Assembly: GCA_946807835.1 (NCBI GenBank) | Contig: OX327683.1 | Coordinates: 5,337,001-5,401,000 of the forward strand | Source: Ailanthus altissimus | Lineage: Eukaryota; Streptophyta; Magnoliopsida; Sapindales; Simaroubaceae | DNA length: 64,000 nt | Reading direction: 5' to 3' | Part shown: positions 13,501-26,829 of the stretch, one piece after another | Layout: each line of letters begins with the position of its first letter | How positions within the stretch are numbered: the first letter of the stretch is position 1 | Made by a program: the position numbers and the translations under genes | Notes under the pieces: generated by a model | The model's database searches: none | Told to the model about the DNA's origin: nothing | What the model saw: the letters and a program-made list of their open reading frames with translations, nothing else

Positions 13501-16500
13501 TTCTCTATGATAACATATTTACAAAACAGGAAGATAATTATATGCTCACATAGTATTTTAGTGATTAGAATCCGTGCTTTCTCTGCACGTTTCAAATTCT
13601 TGTGAGCTCCTCTTCCTGCACTATACCGATTTTCATCCTGTAGAAAGAGGAAGAAAAAAAAAATGGGGAGAAAGGAGCAAATGAATAGAATTATAAGGTA
13701 GCAGCACTCAAGTACTTGAGCAATATTTAACTAGAAAGAGCCAGGTAACACAGTCAATGACTTCAAACTACTAGTAAAGAAATATTTCTCAATTCATTAA
13801 AACTAGCAGTAATATCATCTAAATGGATGGAAAATATGCAAGAAACTTGTTATCTTATGAATAATTCAATTCTTTCTGAATGATAATCAAAGGGAGTAGG
13901 AAAGCTGCAGTAATTCTTTGGAAAAGCCTGATTCTCTTTGGAAGAAAAATCCATTTGATTCAACTCTCAGATTGCACAAATTCTGGGAAACACCAATTCT
14001 TTCAGATTCAATGGGTCAAAATTAGAAAAAGAGAAAAAAGGAGGAGAAAGAAAAACAATAACCTACACTTTTACATAAAGCAAATAATAGACAGTAGTAA
14101 ACAACCAAGACCTCTAAATTTAAATAAAAATTCCAAACATATGATCAACTGCTGTATCTGTGCATCAATTCATTTTAAAGCTTACAGTGTACATATAAAT
14201 TAGCTTACTTCTAATCATAATGATATGAGAGTTCAAAAATCATTAAGAAAAATGACATAAAACTGTAGACATGTTTTTCTACAAATACTTTTCTTCATTA
14301 TTAAGAAATTAATATTATTTAACTATCTCAGCATGTTAATTGATTATTTCCAGATAAAAAAGCATCAATCTTTGGAGATTCTAGAGAAGGTGTAAATAAG
14401 CCCATGCATTCCTTCCCATTGATGGACCAAAAATAGAGCACAGAAAATTTCCAGATAACTGCCCAGCAATATGTACCTTTTCATACTCATCAAGCCACTG
14501 CTCTTCCTCAGCTACATGTTTCCATTTCTCTACCTTTTCTAAAATATCCTTCTTGCTCAGAGCTTCCTCTTTGGCTTTTGTAATTTGATCATCCATACTT
14601 GAAAGTAGATCAGACAAGTCAACACTACCTGTAAAGGCATGTGATAGCACAATAATCAGATAACATGTCTAGACATGATAACCCCATTAGAATTTGACAA
14701 GGTACTACTGACTTGCAAGTCCACAATAAAATTTAAATAGGATCTTCAGAAATAGAAATTATCATGCGTATGGAAGTTGCATATACTTGAGTCCTGCGTG
14801 CAGCAAATATTTTTAATACTAGTCATGACTCACAAAAGAGAAGGGGAAAAAACAAAAAGAAAGATCAAAAAATGACTTCCAAACCGAATGTAACCAACAA
14901 TAAAGCATAGAATCTGGAGTAATTCATGAAAAAAGAATAATCAAGGATTTATATACGAAACAAACATTTTTACAAAATTATAAAAAGAACCATGTTCATA
15001 ACAAGTTAAAAGGACAACCATATGCATTCAAAGAAACTACTGAAGAAAAAACAATTCAAAATAAAAGGAAAAAGAAAAGGGAAAAAACCTTCAACTACTA
15101 TAATGAAAGTGGTGTACATAATTCTAGACATATTAACAATTCATTGCATGGGTCTTCAATTACAAGGTTCATGAGTTTTCCAATCCTATGCAATTCAAAC
15201 TTGAATTGGAGCCCACTCCAATTTCAATTGGAATAAATTAGATTAAAACTTAGTTTTCTTGCAAAGGGATAAAACAAATTCAAAACAGGATTTCAACCAC
15301 AATGAATGAGGCTGGTGAGAATCTGTCGTGCTGCATCACTATCCACATCCATATGAACCTCTTTATAGATTTCTTCAAGCTCATTTTGCCTCTTGAACAC
15401 CAACTCCTTCATCTTGCTGGCTTTGAGAATATTGAGTTGTTCAACTTCAACCTCCATCTAGCAATAATATGTATAACAATAATAGTACTAAAATAAGTGG
15501 CAGATAAACCCAAAAAGAACTGTATATTAGGAATTCCAAAAAAAAGTTACAGCCAATGGAAATCACCAGTTCAATGACATCTAGGGAAAGGAATCCTTGC
15601 ATGGACACCTCATCAACTGAGGAAGAAACTAAACTAGTAACATGACCAAATTTTGTTTGCTGAGGAAGAGGAGTTTCCAGGAGATCCCAAAGCTTTATCA
15701 GAACATTGCCAAGACTTTGAAGCTATAGAAAACAAAAATAAAAATAAAAAACTTGAAGGAGAAATATCTTTTACTCGAACTTCTGATAATTAGAAATTCT
15801 AACAAAATGCTAAAATTTGCCCATGAAAAGCTGAACATTAGCTAATATATATATTTGCTCTATATAGCTAGTACTCTTCCTTATATTTTGGAGCAATGAA
15901 AGAGATTGAAACTTATGAAGTACACCCATCATTCTGTTGCCACAAATGTCAAATGAAAATAAAAAACTTGAAGGAGAAATATCTTTTACTCAAACTTCTG
16001 ATAATTAGAAATTCTAACAAAATGATATTATTCAACTACAAAAAACTGAACATTAGCTAGTATATAAATTTGCTCTATATAGCTAGTACTCTTCCTTATA
16101 TTTTGGAGCAAAGAAAGAGAGCAATGAAAGAGATTGAAACTTATGAAATACACCCATCATTCTGTTGCCACAAATATTAAACACGATAAAACAGTTTTAG
16201 GACACTAATGAGTGACTTATCTACAATCTCATATCAGCACAGCAAACATATATGATAGAGTACAAACAAGAGTTAAAGAATGAAAGGTTAATCTTTCCAC
16301 CTCGGTGGAGTACATTCAGGATGAAGAGAGAAATAGAGTTCAAAAAGTCCCACTGATAATAAAAGCAAAACTTGTGATAATCATGTAAGAAATTGAGAAC
16401 TAAATTGAGAACTTTGAAGCAAAAGTCTACTAGTTAGATGTTGTTGCACAACTTAAGAAAGGTTTAATAATTAGTCAACCAAGCCTTATAGTGAAACCTC

Positions 16501-19216
16501 ATGGAGAAAACAAATGTATTGATACAATAAGATAATGCATGTGTTTAAAATAAAAATATATGATACTGATGCAAGAAACCATCCAAAGACAGCTAATTTC
16601 TAACTTGTTTCATCATGTCACCATAAATTCAACCAAACAACACCTTTGGCAAACTTCTAAGGGGTCATCTCTTTTACAAATCCATCTGGATCATATCAAC
16701 CACCTATAAGACTTTTAGAAACTCTTTTTTCTTCTGTAATAACACTCAGAATCTGTTCCACATCAACTAGTACTGGAGAGGAGATGAACCAGACTTTTGG
16801 TTCTCTTAACCGTTGATCTTCACCATGCTTATCTTTTTACTGCATTTTTATGGTCTTTAAATGCATAAACAAACAAATATAATCTCGGTGATATTCAAGA
16901 TGAGGCTCAGACCATTGGTAAAGAAACCAAAGACAATCTGAAGGAATTGTTCATTGGTGAAAGTAATTAAAAGAAACTCTGGATAAACATAATCTTACAC
17001 CCAACTATTGTTTCACATCTAACAGGAAGCTTCTTATAGTCTTCCTTTCTCACAAAAGAATACAAAGTAAGAATTGCATCACATAATTTGATGATGCAAG
17101 TCAAAGTACAAGAAGAAATAGACCAAGATGCAAAATGCTTACTCTCAGATCTCCATCTAGCAGATAGAAACTGGAAATAACCAACAAGATCAAAATGCAT
17201 TTCTAGGTTCCAAGATGCTAGATGAGACACATAAAATGGAACATATTGACTTATTATCATGTACAGCATAGACCTCATATTTGATACTTAAGATGTTGAA
17301 AAGCAACTTCACATAAGAGTAAGCTATAAGTACATCTTCTGGCCATTTTCCAACACTAACAGGCATTGTCAAGAGCTGCACTTTATAAAATGTGTGCACA
17401 TATTTACACACCTAAGTGCACACATATACTACACGTGCATGCTTACACACATCTACACACATAGAAGAGAAAGAAAGATGGACAATCATGGTAAATCACC
17501 TTTGAAAGTCTTTGTTGTTTCTCTTGCTTTAATGAATGAGTAACAGTCGTCAATCTAGCAAGGGTGTCATTGCTGATGCTCTTTGATTGAACATTTTTGG
17601 GATCACTCAAGCTTGGATGCACTTCATTTATAGTCTCAAGAAAATCAGTTGACATCACAAGTGAAAGCTCATGAACAGTACTGATGTAGTTGTTCACTTT
17701 CTGTAAGCGGAGATTCTGTAAATTGAACAAAAGAAATAAGCCAATATAAGTTAATGGAAAAAACCTTTGAATTTATATTACCGCCCAAAACTCCATATCA
17801 CGATGCTTGACAGAAACCTTCTCATTCTGCAGTTCATGAAGTTGTGCCTTAAGCTCCCCCAGCTTCTTCACTGTCAAATCACATTCATTAACTTGTGCAT
17901 CAGCTGACTTAACATATTGCTCATTTCCTGCAATTTCTGCACAAATCCGAACAATCTGAAACTGGATTTCTGAAAATTCCTTGTGTCTCTGTTCTGTCCT
18001 TGACCTCAAGTCCTCCAAAATAGGTCTTACTGCAGATATTTGCTGCTTAAGAGTTCCCTCGCCCTTTAAAAGTAGACCAAATGAACAAAATAAATGCATA
18101 AGTTGCAGTATATAATTTCTCTCACAACACACAGGAAAAAATTCCTCAATAATATTTGGGAGTTTGTGATTCTACTCAACTTATAAGGGTAGTGTTTGGT
18201 AAATACCCACTTTTGCTTAGCAGCTAATATTTACTATTCACTCTCTCAATTATACTTAAGACATCATGACTCCATTCCATGGCAGGTGAGAGTTCAAAGT
18301 CGCAGCACATCAATCCCAAACATATTGATAGGTTCCCTCACAAAAACTAGTACAAATTGCTTAAAAAAAAGAATGAGAAGTATAGATGTAGCAAACCTGT
18401 GAACAGGAAGCATGTTCACCAAGGGCAGAAACAAGGCTAGAAATTTCAGCCTCAGCATCAGCCAATGATTGATGCAAATCAGCCTTGTGCTTCCTAGTTC
18501 TTTCAGCCTTTCTGCGGTAAATGTCAAGGCATTCTTGTTCAAGTTCCAAAACCATCCTGTCTCTTTCACCATCGCTGTCCCCAATTTCATCCCATATCAT
18601 CTACATCATCATGACATTGATTTAGCGACATTAGCATATATAATTGTAGTTTAAAAACGAAAAAATAAATAAATAGGCCGAGAAAATAGAATTATAAGCA
18701 AATAAGACGAAATTAGAAATCAAAGAGCTGCAAATCATCAACTTTGAAATCAAACACAATTGCCCAGAATTAAAATTCTAAATCAAATGCATCAATACGC
18801 AAAGAATTAATTTCAATTAACCCAAAATGCCTACAGAGTCAAGTAACATATTCTAGTGCCAACTAAAGGTTTGTATTAAAGCAAAAAGATAATTTACGAG
18901 TGCTTACAATTTCTTTGATTAACTATTTTTTTCTCTTGAAAAAAATATTAATGTTCTTATTGTAGCAGTTTGCTTTCCTGCAATTTCTGGGCAACCAAAC
19001 AATGATCACGTGAAAGTACAAAATTAACCCCAAAAAAAAAAAAAACTAAAATAAAATAACTCTTCGAAAAGGCTAAACAAAAATTAAGCATACAAAGATA
19101 GAGAACAAAAAATAAGGGAAAAATAATGAAAATCAAGAGACCTGAAATTCCTGGAGGAGAGAACCGCAAGTGATCTGTGACTGTGATTGTGATTGTGTGG
19201 GGGGCATAGTCGTCAT
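10588..19216 (-). CDS. MAP65: MAP65/ASE1-family microtubule-associated protein
   Basis: Complete gene of 11 coding exons (minus): 19142-19216, 18397-18600, 17818-18063, 17500-17715, 15567-15722, 15298-15457, 14477-14628, 13550-13637, 11631-11704, 11468-11542, 10588-10833; total 1692 nt, 563 aa. All borders are AG/GT with consistent phase. Family members bundle antiparallel microtubules, in cortical arrays, spindle or phragmoplast. Visible: the N-terminal [19 protein letters not shown] dimerisation segment, a long coiled-coil rod, the conserved VHELxxVxxxDF..EVHPSL block in exon 4, and the microtubule-binding signature [20 protein letters not shown] (from residue 404). After the signature comes an AWE..P(L)YD..PLLxMLEEY block and a basic, S/T/P-rich tail ending NYVALPKDD. 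The start is the ATG at 19216, with a second in-frame ATG at codon 4. The paralogue number cannot be assigned; 563 aa suits the shorter members. Several introns exceed 1 kb. Confidence 0.95.
15742..16176. repeat. Intronic tandem duplication, about 215-bp period
   Basis: Two adjacent direct copies, starting near 15742 and 15957, share 'acttgaaggagaaatatc', 'gctagtactcttccttatat' and 'cccatcattctgttgccaca' with a few differences and one small insertion in copy 2. They lie in the MAP65 intron between exons 4 and 5 (15723-17499), close to the exon 5 acceptor. No coding effect. Confidence 0.85.
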
Positions 19217-19261
19217 TTATGGATTTGTCCAGGAAGTCGAAACCCTATGAATTATGATTAT

Positions 19262-19292
<31 letters not shown>

Positions 19293-20339
19293 TGTCGCGT
19301 TACTTTTCTTCTCTGCTGTTGCTGGTCTTTAATCTAGATTTCAATTTCGGTTATTAATTTGGAGATCCCTTAGATATGACCATGCTTCTAGTGAGTCAGA
19401 GAGAAGACGCAGAATAGCTTTTCCAATGTGTGCTTTGCGGGATTTGACTTCTTTTTAGCGCCAAAACCCCTTTCATTCTTTTCTCTATTTTTTAATATTT
19501 TTTCTCTTTCTAAATTCTATATATATTTTAATTTGCAGATTGCAACTTTTAATAAAATTATCCTAATACCCTTGTATATTATAGCATATAACATTTATAT
19601 ATATATATATAATATGTAACTTAATATTAAGAGGGTGATAGATACATTGGATAGAATATGATTGGATATAATTATAACAGATAAAATATGAATATAATAG
19701 TATTTAATAATAAATACAAATATAAATATATTTTATTCAAGTATATATTTTGTAGTATTTAAAATAAAAAAAATTTATTAACAATTTATAGTATTTATAT
19801 AATAAATTAATTTTAAGGAAAGGGCATCTTACCCTGAGGCTTGAGAAAATATACATGCAAACTCTCAAAATTTTAAAAATCTCATTTATATCTTTGTTAG
19901 ATAATGAAATTTATTAATTTTAACAAAAAATCTATTAAAACTGATAAAATTACTATAATATTTTCATACATGCAGACTCTTAAAGTTTTAAAAATCTCAT
20001 TTACACATTTGTTAGATAATAGAATCTGTTAACTTTAACAAAAAATTTATTAAAATTGATAAAATTACCGTAATATTTCTTATTATGACTAGAAAAAAAA
20101 ATTTAAATTCAATACTCAAAGTAGGTTTGAACATTTGACCTTATAAATAAAAGCTACCACTTTTACCAACTAAACTATTTTAATTTTTTTGTTTATGTAT
20201 GAGATTAAAAATTTATTAATGTATTATCCTCAACGAAACTATTCAAGAAATGGGCATTAACAGGTTGTTGACCAATGTTGACTGGTATTGACCGATTGTT
20301 GACCAGTGTTTATCGTTGTTGATCGATCAAAAGTCAATT
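19217..20339. promoter_or_regulatory. 5' flank of MAP65 with GA tract and tandem repeat
   Basis: Upstream of the MAP65 start, 19263-19291 is a (GA)n run, common in plant 5' UTRs and core promoters. Beyond about 19500 the DNA is very AT-rich. A 115-bp-period direct duplication lies at 19851-20080 ('atacatgca(a/g)actct' begins each copy). A cluster of TTGAC(C/T) motifs is at 20265-20325. No gene is encoded. TSS position is not determinable. Confidence 0.5.
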
Positions 20340-21810
20340 AATGCTGGAGAATAAGTTATTTAAGGAGGAAGTCTATTAAAGACAAAGGACCAAGATCTTT
20401 TACCTAAGAGAAGGGAACTAAAACACAAGATTCTTTTACAGAAAGGAGGGGCAGAAATCATATAAATGGACTAGAAAATGAGAATGGCAATTGGACAGAA
20501 GAATGTAAGGAGACGGAATCAATCATTCTAGAACAATTTAACAGCATCTCTGCATCTACAAATCCAAAACCAAAGTGGATAGAAGTAGCCCTAGCTAGAA
20601 TAAGACCTAAAGTATCGAAAGAGATGAATACATTTTTTAGAAGGCCATTCACAAGAGAAGAAATTTACAAGGCCTTATCTGATATGAACCTAATGAAAGC
20701 CATGGGTCCTGATGGACTTTTAGCAAGCTTTTATCAGTATAATTGGTCAATAGTAAGGGATGCAATTTGGAGAGTTTGCAATCATATCCTCAATGAGTCA
20801 AGTGATACTTTTCATCTCAATCACACATATATAACCCTTATCCTAACATATAGTAATCCTAGAAATATAGGAGACTACAAGCCAATAAGTCTATGCAATG
20901 TCACTTACATAGCAAACAGGCTGAAAACCCTATTAAATAAAACCATCTCCCATAACTAGAGTGTCTTTGTCCCTAACAGACTTATAACAAATAATGTAAT
21001 AGTGGAGTATGAATGTCTTTATAGGATCATGGGCAAGAATGGAAAGCAGGGGTGGATGGCTTTAAAACTAAACATAAATAAGACATACTATAAGTTACAG
21101 TGGTCATTTCTTAAGATGAGTATGATAAAGCTAAGCTTTGCACATAAGTGAGTCAGTCTAATAATGAGATATATCTCATTACCTTCATTTTCCATACTGA
21201 TTAATGGAGTCCTAAGTGGCTTGATTAGAGCCCAAGGGGATTGAGGCAAGATTGCCCCTTATTCCTTTATCTATTTATTCTAGGCACAGAAGGCCTGACA
21301 TCCTTACTTAGTGAGGCAAAAAAAAGCTAATAAGATCCAGGCTTGAAGATAGTAAGATGGATGAATATCTCACACCTATTATTCATAAACGATATCCTAA
21401 TTTTTGCAATGCAACAGAAAAGAGCTACAAAAACTTAGCGGCGATTATGAACACCTTCACCAAAGCTTCTAGCTAGCTGATACACAAAGATAAATCTTTT
21501 ATATTTTGCAGCCCCAATATAAGCTAAAGGAGTAAAAAGGATTTATACAACATTTTGGGATTAAAAGCTATTTCAATCCATGAGAAGTATTTAAGTTTGC
21601 CATCTATACTAGGAAAGAGGAAGAGATGCTTCTTTGAAGCCATAAAGAGCAAAATCATGAAAGGGTAGAAGCTTGGAAAAATAAATTGTTATCATTGAGA
21701 GGGAAATAGGTTCTTATTAAAGCTATAACTCAAAGCATCCTCACATTTGCTATTAAGTGTATTTAAATTCCCAATAACATTGTGTGAGGACATCCAAAAA
21801 TTGGTGGCAC
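20340..21810 (+). pseudogene. LINE (L1-type) reverse transcriptase fragment
   Basis: The clearest open stretch (20624-20959) contains TREEIYKALSDMNLMKAMGP followed by DG, then a DYKPISLCNV block: the plant L1 reverse-transcriptase motifs (F..EI..AL..M...K..GPDG and ..RPISLCNV). Upstream pieces give the pre-RT segment (GNWTEECKETESIILEQFNS). Downstream the frame is broken repeatedly; the expected FADD catalytic motif reads FIND near 21388. The 5' part (ORF1, endonuclease) is absent, as in most 5'-truncated LINEs. Nonfunctional. Confidence 0.85.
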
Positions 21811-23890
21811 CCTATGTGAGTGATTTTAAACCTATGGTGCATATATGTGGGTATTGTATCTATCATTTTAAAACATGCATCACATATGTATCTCATACAT
21901 CATAGTGCGCAGCGAAAATCTAATTTCCTAATGATAAACACAATTAAGTTTTACATTTATCTCATAAATATAAATTACATAAAGATTGAGAATTTTATTA
22001 CCTTGGCAAGCCTTTAGTCTTTAGTTGAACCGGAGAACCGCGATGAAGCAACCCGTTTATAATTCTAGTTCCCCAATACGATAAGCTTGGGAAGTCTAGA
22101 ATGGCAACCTCTTTTCTAGTAAAAGATTCAACACTTGAACCTTAATTTAACTCTTAAACGTATATGCTTAACTCTTAAGCACTTGAACTACAACAAGCTA
22201 TTAATTATTTTTGTTCAAGTTTAACACTTAAACAACAAAAACCATATTTGTTATTGCAAGTAGTGTGTTCGGCCAACAAGAAGAAAAAATAGATGAACAA
22301 AATGAGAGAGTGAGTTTTTGATTACTTTTCAACACTTGAAAACAAAAAGCTCTCACTCCTTCCTCTCAATGGCCGTGTGATCCCTAAGAAATGAGCAATA
22401 CTTTGCTCTTTATTTGCTTCATTTCATTTTTCATCCAATAAGCAACCAATGGCCCACAATATGGCTTATGGCTTATATCTTGCTTACCCATTTGGTTTTT
22501 CCTTATAAGACAATTGTTTACAATAAACAAAACAAATAGACATGTGATGGATTATTGGTGTTTTGGTCGAGAGAACAAGCAAAGGAAATAATTGTAATTT
22601 CTTGTTTTACACATTTCGATCCCACCACTTTACATTAGGCCATGCATAAGTGTTTCATTGATTTATTTAATCAATATTAAATTATCAAACACATATGCCA
22701 TATGTATTATAATATTATTATTTAACGTAATTATAATATCAAATGTTATAATTGTTATTTTATTCAATGAATAATTTAATGAATAAAATAATGATCCTGC
22801 TTGTCCAATAAGTAAGGTCATTTTGGTAATTTCTAAGTCAAACAATAATAGGCCTACAATGCACTACGTGTTAACATCCCATTGGTCAATAACTATTGTT
22901 AACTAATTTATGTATTTAACTTTTAAGCCTTGACACGTGTACAATCGGAGAAAAACGAAGCAAATATCCGATTTGCAGAATTTATTGAATTAAACTATTC
23001 AATCCAGTACACTTCCCCAGTGCACAACAAGTACACTTCATATTATGAGACTCTCTATATCTACGCCAGATTTGTCAAACGAAACTTTTTTCTTAAGTCT
23101 GAGATCGATGCCCCGCGTACACGCCATGGATATTACAAATCAGTGCAATAGACCATACAAGTTAAGGTCAAAGAGCATACGTATAATCTTTCTATCATTT
23201 ATACTATAGAGGAGCAGGAATATAGATCATCATTGGTAAATCGTCACGCACTCATCCGTGAACTTATTTTTAGACACGTAACTCAATAAACAATATATGC
23301 AAATACCTTTGCAATACTATTTGACCTTATTGGAAACTTTTTTTCTCAGGTTTGTTGCTTATGGTCATAAGTCTTTCTGAGATACCGTCTCAAAGCATCC
23401 GGATATATAACTCACCCATATGAGCTGACAAATTCCATATCTGCGTACACCAGACTCCATGAGTATCGGACCATACCCAGCGACATATAGTAGTCAGACC
23501 ATGAAAAGTCTCTAACATATGTAGAACCAAAGTATGGTAGATCACTCACAAGTCCACCGTAGTGCTCAGGTCAAAGGACCATATACACTACTCAATTCGA
23601 GATGACTAACCATTAATGGCTTTATGGGATGTCTATTGAGGTCCTCATTGAGCCTGTTTAGTATTCAGTTCTTGTTGAATACCTGTATGCTATACGAACT
23701 TTCTATAAGCTCGTGGTCAGCTAAGAACAACCATTTAGACCATCTAGGTATAATACACACTAGTATATTAGAAAGAATTTCATCAATAGACTCGTATCGG
23801 TGAATAAGATCAGGAATATCGTGTTTAAGAATACATATGCATAATAACATTTCTTAACACTTATTGCAACTGTGTTATTACTGATGTACT
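21811..23890. mobile_element. Foreign insertion within the LINE, probably LTR-derived
   Basis: LINE homology stops after a 'QKLVAPY' reading near 21810 and resumes about 23890-23920 with the RNase H-side domain. The 2-kb segment between has no long ORF; it reads like a long noncoding LTR (the left end begins TGTGAGTG just after 'cccta'). No target duplication could be matched at the right end, so the junction is imprecise or followed by a deletion. The missing LINE interval is longer than a simple insertion explains. Confidence 0.45.
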
Positions 23891-24612
23891 TTTTAGCTAT
23901 AGAATGAACAAAAACTAGATGGACCTACTATTATTCCTCTGTGCATCAGCAGAAACATGCACAAATGATAAAATGGAACAAATGGTTACCATCATATGGT
24001 TGATCTGGCATTCAAGGAACAAGATTTTGGTTGGTTTGAAGGAAGAAGATTCCAAGTCTATCCTTGAAAAAGTTGTTGCAATTTTAGAAGCTTATAAGGC
24101 AATTAAGAGCTTATCTTAAAGGCAAGACAAAATGAAGCTCAAAACTAATAACTAATCATGGACTCCCTCATGGTATATAGGACAATAAAAAGAGGTCAAA
24201 ATGGGGAAGTGATGGCCTTAGTAATCATGCCAAGAAGATTAATGGTGAATGCAGAATTTATGAAGACAAAGGTAATATTCCAAGGAGCTTGGCCGACAGT
24301 TAAATTAGGTCTAACTCTAACAATTGTTAATCAGATGACAGTAATGTCAATCAATTGATTAAGAATCCAAATAGGGTGAGGACATAAATCGAATGGGTAA
24401 TCAAGCAAATCCAAAATCTTGCGAGCATGTCAAGTAAAGTAGACTTTGCTTTCACCTCAAGAAGCTGCAATCAAGTAGCCTATAAGTTAGCTAAAAAGGT
24501 TGTTCAAGCCAAGAATTTGTAATCTTGATGGAGGACTGTCAAGAAGATGTATTCTTGTTGCTGTAATTTTCTCTTTGTGAAATGAATTCCTTTTTATTCA
24601 AAAAAAAAATCT
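23891..24612 (+). pseudogene. LINE 3' part: RNase H domain remnant and A-tail
   Basis: 23975-24118 encodes IIWLIWHSRNKILVGLKEED, typical of the C-terminal region of plant L1 ORF2. 24465-24525 gives SCNQVAYKLAKKVVQ, the RNase H domain end. The element finishes with 'gaattcctttttattc' and an A-tract at 24600-24609, the expected LINE poly(A) end. Stops and frameshifts make it nonfunctional. Together with 20340-21810 it forms one interrupted, 5'-truncated LINE. Confidence 0.75.
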
Positions 24613-24649
24613 CCTTTACCCGTTCGTCATCATCATCTTTTTTTTTTCT

Positions 24650-26150
24650 TAATACAAGTATTACATTTCAAATTTTAAAACCTATAATTTTATATCTTAA
24701 TTATTAATTAATTACAATATTTAAAATCAACTAAATAATTACAATATTTAAAATTAACTAAATAAAATTCTTAGATAATTCGAAGGAACTCTCCAACAAT
24801 TGGAGGAACTACCACAACCCCATCTGTCATCATCAGTTTTATTATTTTTTTATACAAGTATTATATCTCAAATCTAAAATGATTACAGTATTACATCTCA
24901 AATATTTATTAATTATAATATTTTGTTTCAATACAATCAACTAAATAACCCTCTTACGCAACCAGAGAGACTAAATAACTCTCTTAATAACTCAATTAAT
25001 TACAATATGCTCTTCTAATACAATCACCTAAATAACTCTCCCACATAACTGAAGGACTAAATAACCTTTCCAACAACTAGAGAAACTAACACAACCTACT
25101 TCGTCATCATCGATTTTTTTTTTTTATATAAGGATTATATCTCAAATATCAAATGATTACAATATTACATTTCAAATATCAATCAATTATAACAAACTCT
25201 TTCAATACAATCAACTAAATAACCTTCTTAAACAACTGGATGGATTAAATAACCCTCCTAACAACTCAATTAATTACAATATTCCCTTTCACTATAATCA
25301 ACTAAATAACTCACTTCTTTTAATACAATCAACTAAATAACTTTTTCAGACAATTGTAAGGACTAAATAGCGCTCCTAATAACTAAAGGAACTCACAACA
25401 CTCCCAAATAACTGGAGGGACTGTTGACTAAATAATCCTCCCAATAATTGGAGAAACTAACACAACCCTCCCAAACAACGGGAGGAAATGCCGACTAAAT
25501 TAAATAACTATCTCAACAACTAAATTAATTGTAATATCCTCTTTCAATACAATCAACTATATAATCCTCTAAGACAACTAGAGGGACAAAATAACCCTCC
25601 CAACAACTGGAGAAACTAACACAACCTCGTCCCATCATCATCAACTTTTTTTTTATATAAGTAATAAATCTCAAATGATTATAATATTACATCTCAAATA
25701 TCAATTAATTACAATATCTTCTTTTAATACAATCAACTAAATAATCCTCATAATAACTTAATTAATTACAATATCCTCTTTTAATATAATTAACTAAATA
25801 ACTATCCTATTTCAATATCATCAACTAAATAACCTTCCCAAACAACTGAAGGCACTAAATAACCTTTTCAATAATTTGAAGAACTAACACAACCCTTCCA
25901 ACATAATTGGAGGGGTTGTCGACTAAATTAAATAACCCTCCTAACAACTCAATTAATTACAATATCTTCTTTCAATATAATTAACTAAATAACCCTCCCA
26001 AACAATTAGAGGGACTAAATAACCCCCCTAATAACTAGAAGAACTAACACAACCCTCACAAATAATTGGAGGAACTACTAACCAAACAACTCACCCAACA
26101 ACAGAGGAATTAACACAACTCTCCCAAACAACTAGAAAGACTACTTTGGC
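24650..26150. repeat. Degenerate two-module minisatellite block
   Basis: About 1.5 kb is built from two short recurring modules. Module A: 'aattaattacaatat(cc)tctttcaatacaatcaactaaataac'-like. Module B: 'aacaactggagggactaaataaccctcc'-like with variants 'gaactaacacaaccctccc'. Copies are irregular in order, length and sequence. A third recurring piece is 'catcatcatc(a/g)..ttttttt..atataagta..atctcaaat'. No ORF. It ends near 26150 where unrelated sequence begins. Confidence 0.75.
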
Positions 26151-26829
26151 CTCTATTAGGGTTTAAACCCATGATCTAGGCTAGAGTGTGCACAAGTTTT
26201 ACCGTTGGGGCTAATGTTTGAGTGCACATCATTTACTTTATTCATGTGTATATATTTTTTGATATTTTAGATCTTATTTCACAATAAATGAGTGATTGAA
26301 AATTTAACCATCACAGAATTTAAGTGTTAAACGATAGTTATTGAAGGTAGACCATCACCACCACTAATGTACGGGTTTATTCACACACATTAGAGTTTAA
26401 AAAATAATTATAGTTAATCACTTTTATTATTCACCCTTTTAACGGTGGTAATCAAAATTTAAAAAAAAATCTAACTCTAATATTTTGACAATAAAGATAG
26501 TTTAGCAACAAGATAATGGTAGGTTGTACAGATATATCAACACATATCATAATTTTAGTACTTACTTCACTTAAGTACTGTAAATAAAGTTTGGAGAAAC
26601 TGTTGGTTTGTTGAGTCAAGATAAAAGATAGTGCTTGAATTTAAGCATCAACAAAAACTAATAACTTCTTTATTATATTAAAACTATCAAATTATAGATG
26701 GGAATTGAACTTGTCTTATATAGTATTTTCTTTTAGCACCCCTTATTTTTATTTTTTATATTTTTAGTACTAATATTACATCAAATGTTTTTTGGTACTA
26801 ATATTATATTAGGGTCTACTAGTACACTG
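26151..26829. other. Spacer without recognisable gene
   Basis: AT-rich. It begins with 'agggtttaaacccatgatct' and a 'gtgcacaagttttacc' phrase, a pattern often seen in dispersed plant repeats; a similar 'actcaagtgcacatccc' phrase recurs at 27178-27194. Nothing coding. Confidence 0.35.

Noticed and set aside
17443..17499. Extension of MAP65 exon 4 beyond 17500
   Set aside because: The continuation after QQRLSK enters intron sequence starting GTGATT; splicing there joins in phase to [16 protein letters not shown], which fits the family.
17773..17817. Using the GCG|GTAATA donor at about 17780 for MAP65 exon 3
   Set aside because: It would add an insertion ([12 protein letters not shown]) not expected in the family; the AAG|GTTTCT donor at 17818 gives a continuous [14 protein letters not shown] junction, though the other donor could be an alternative isoform.
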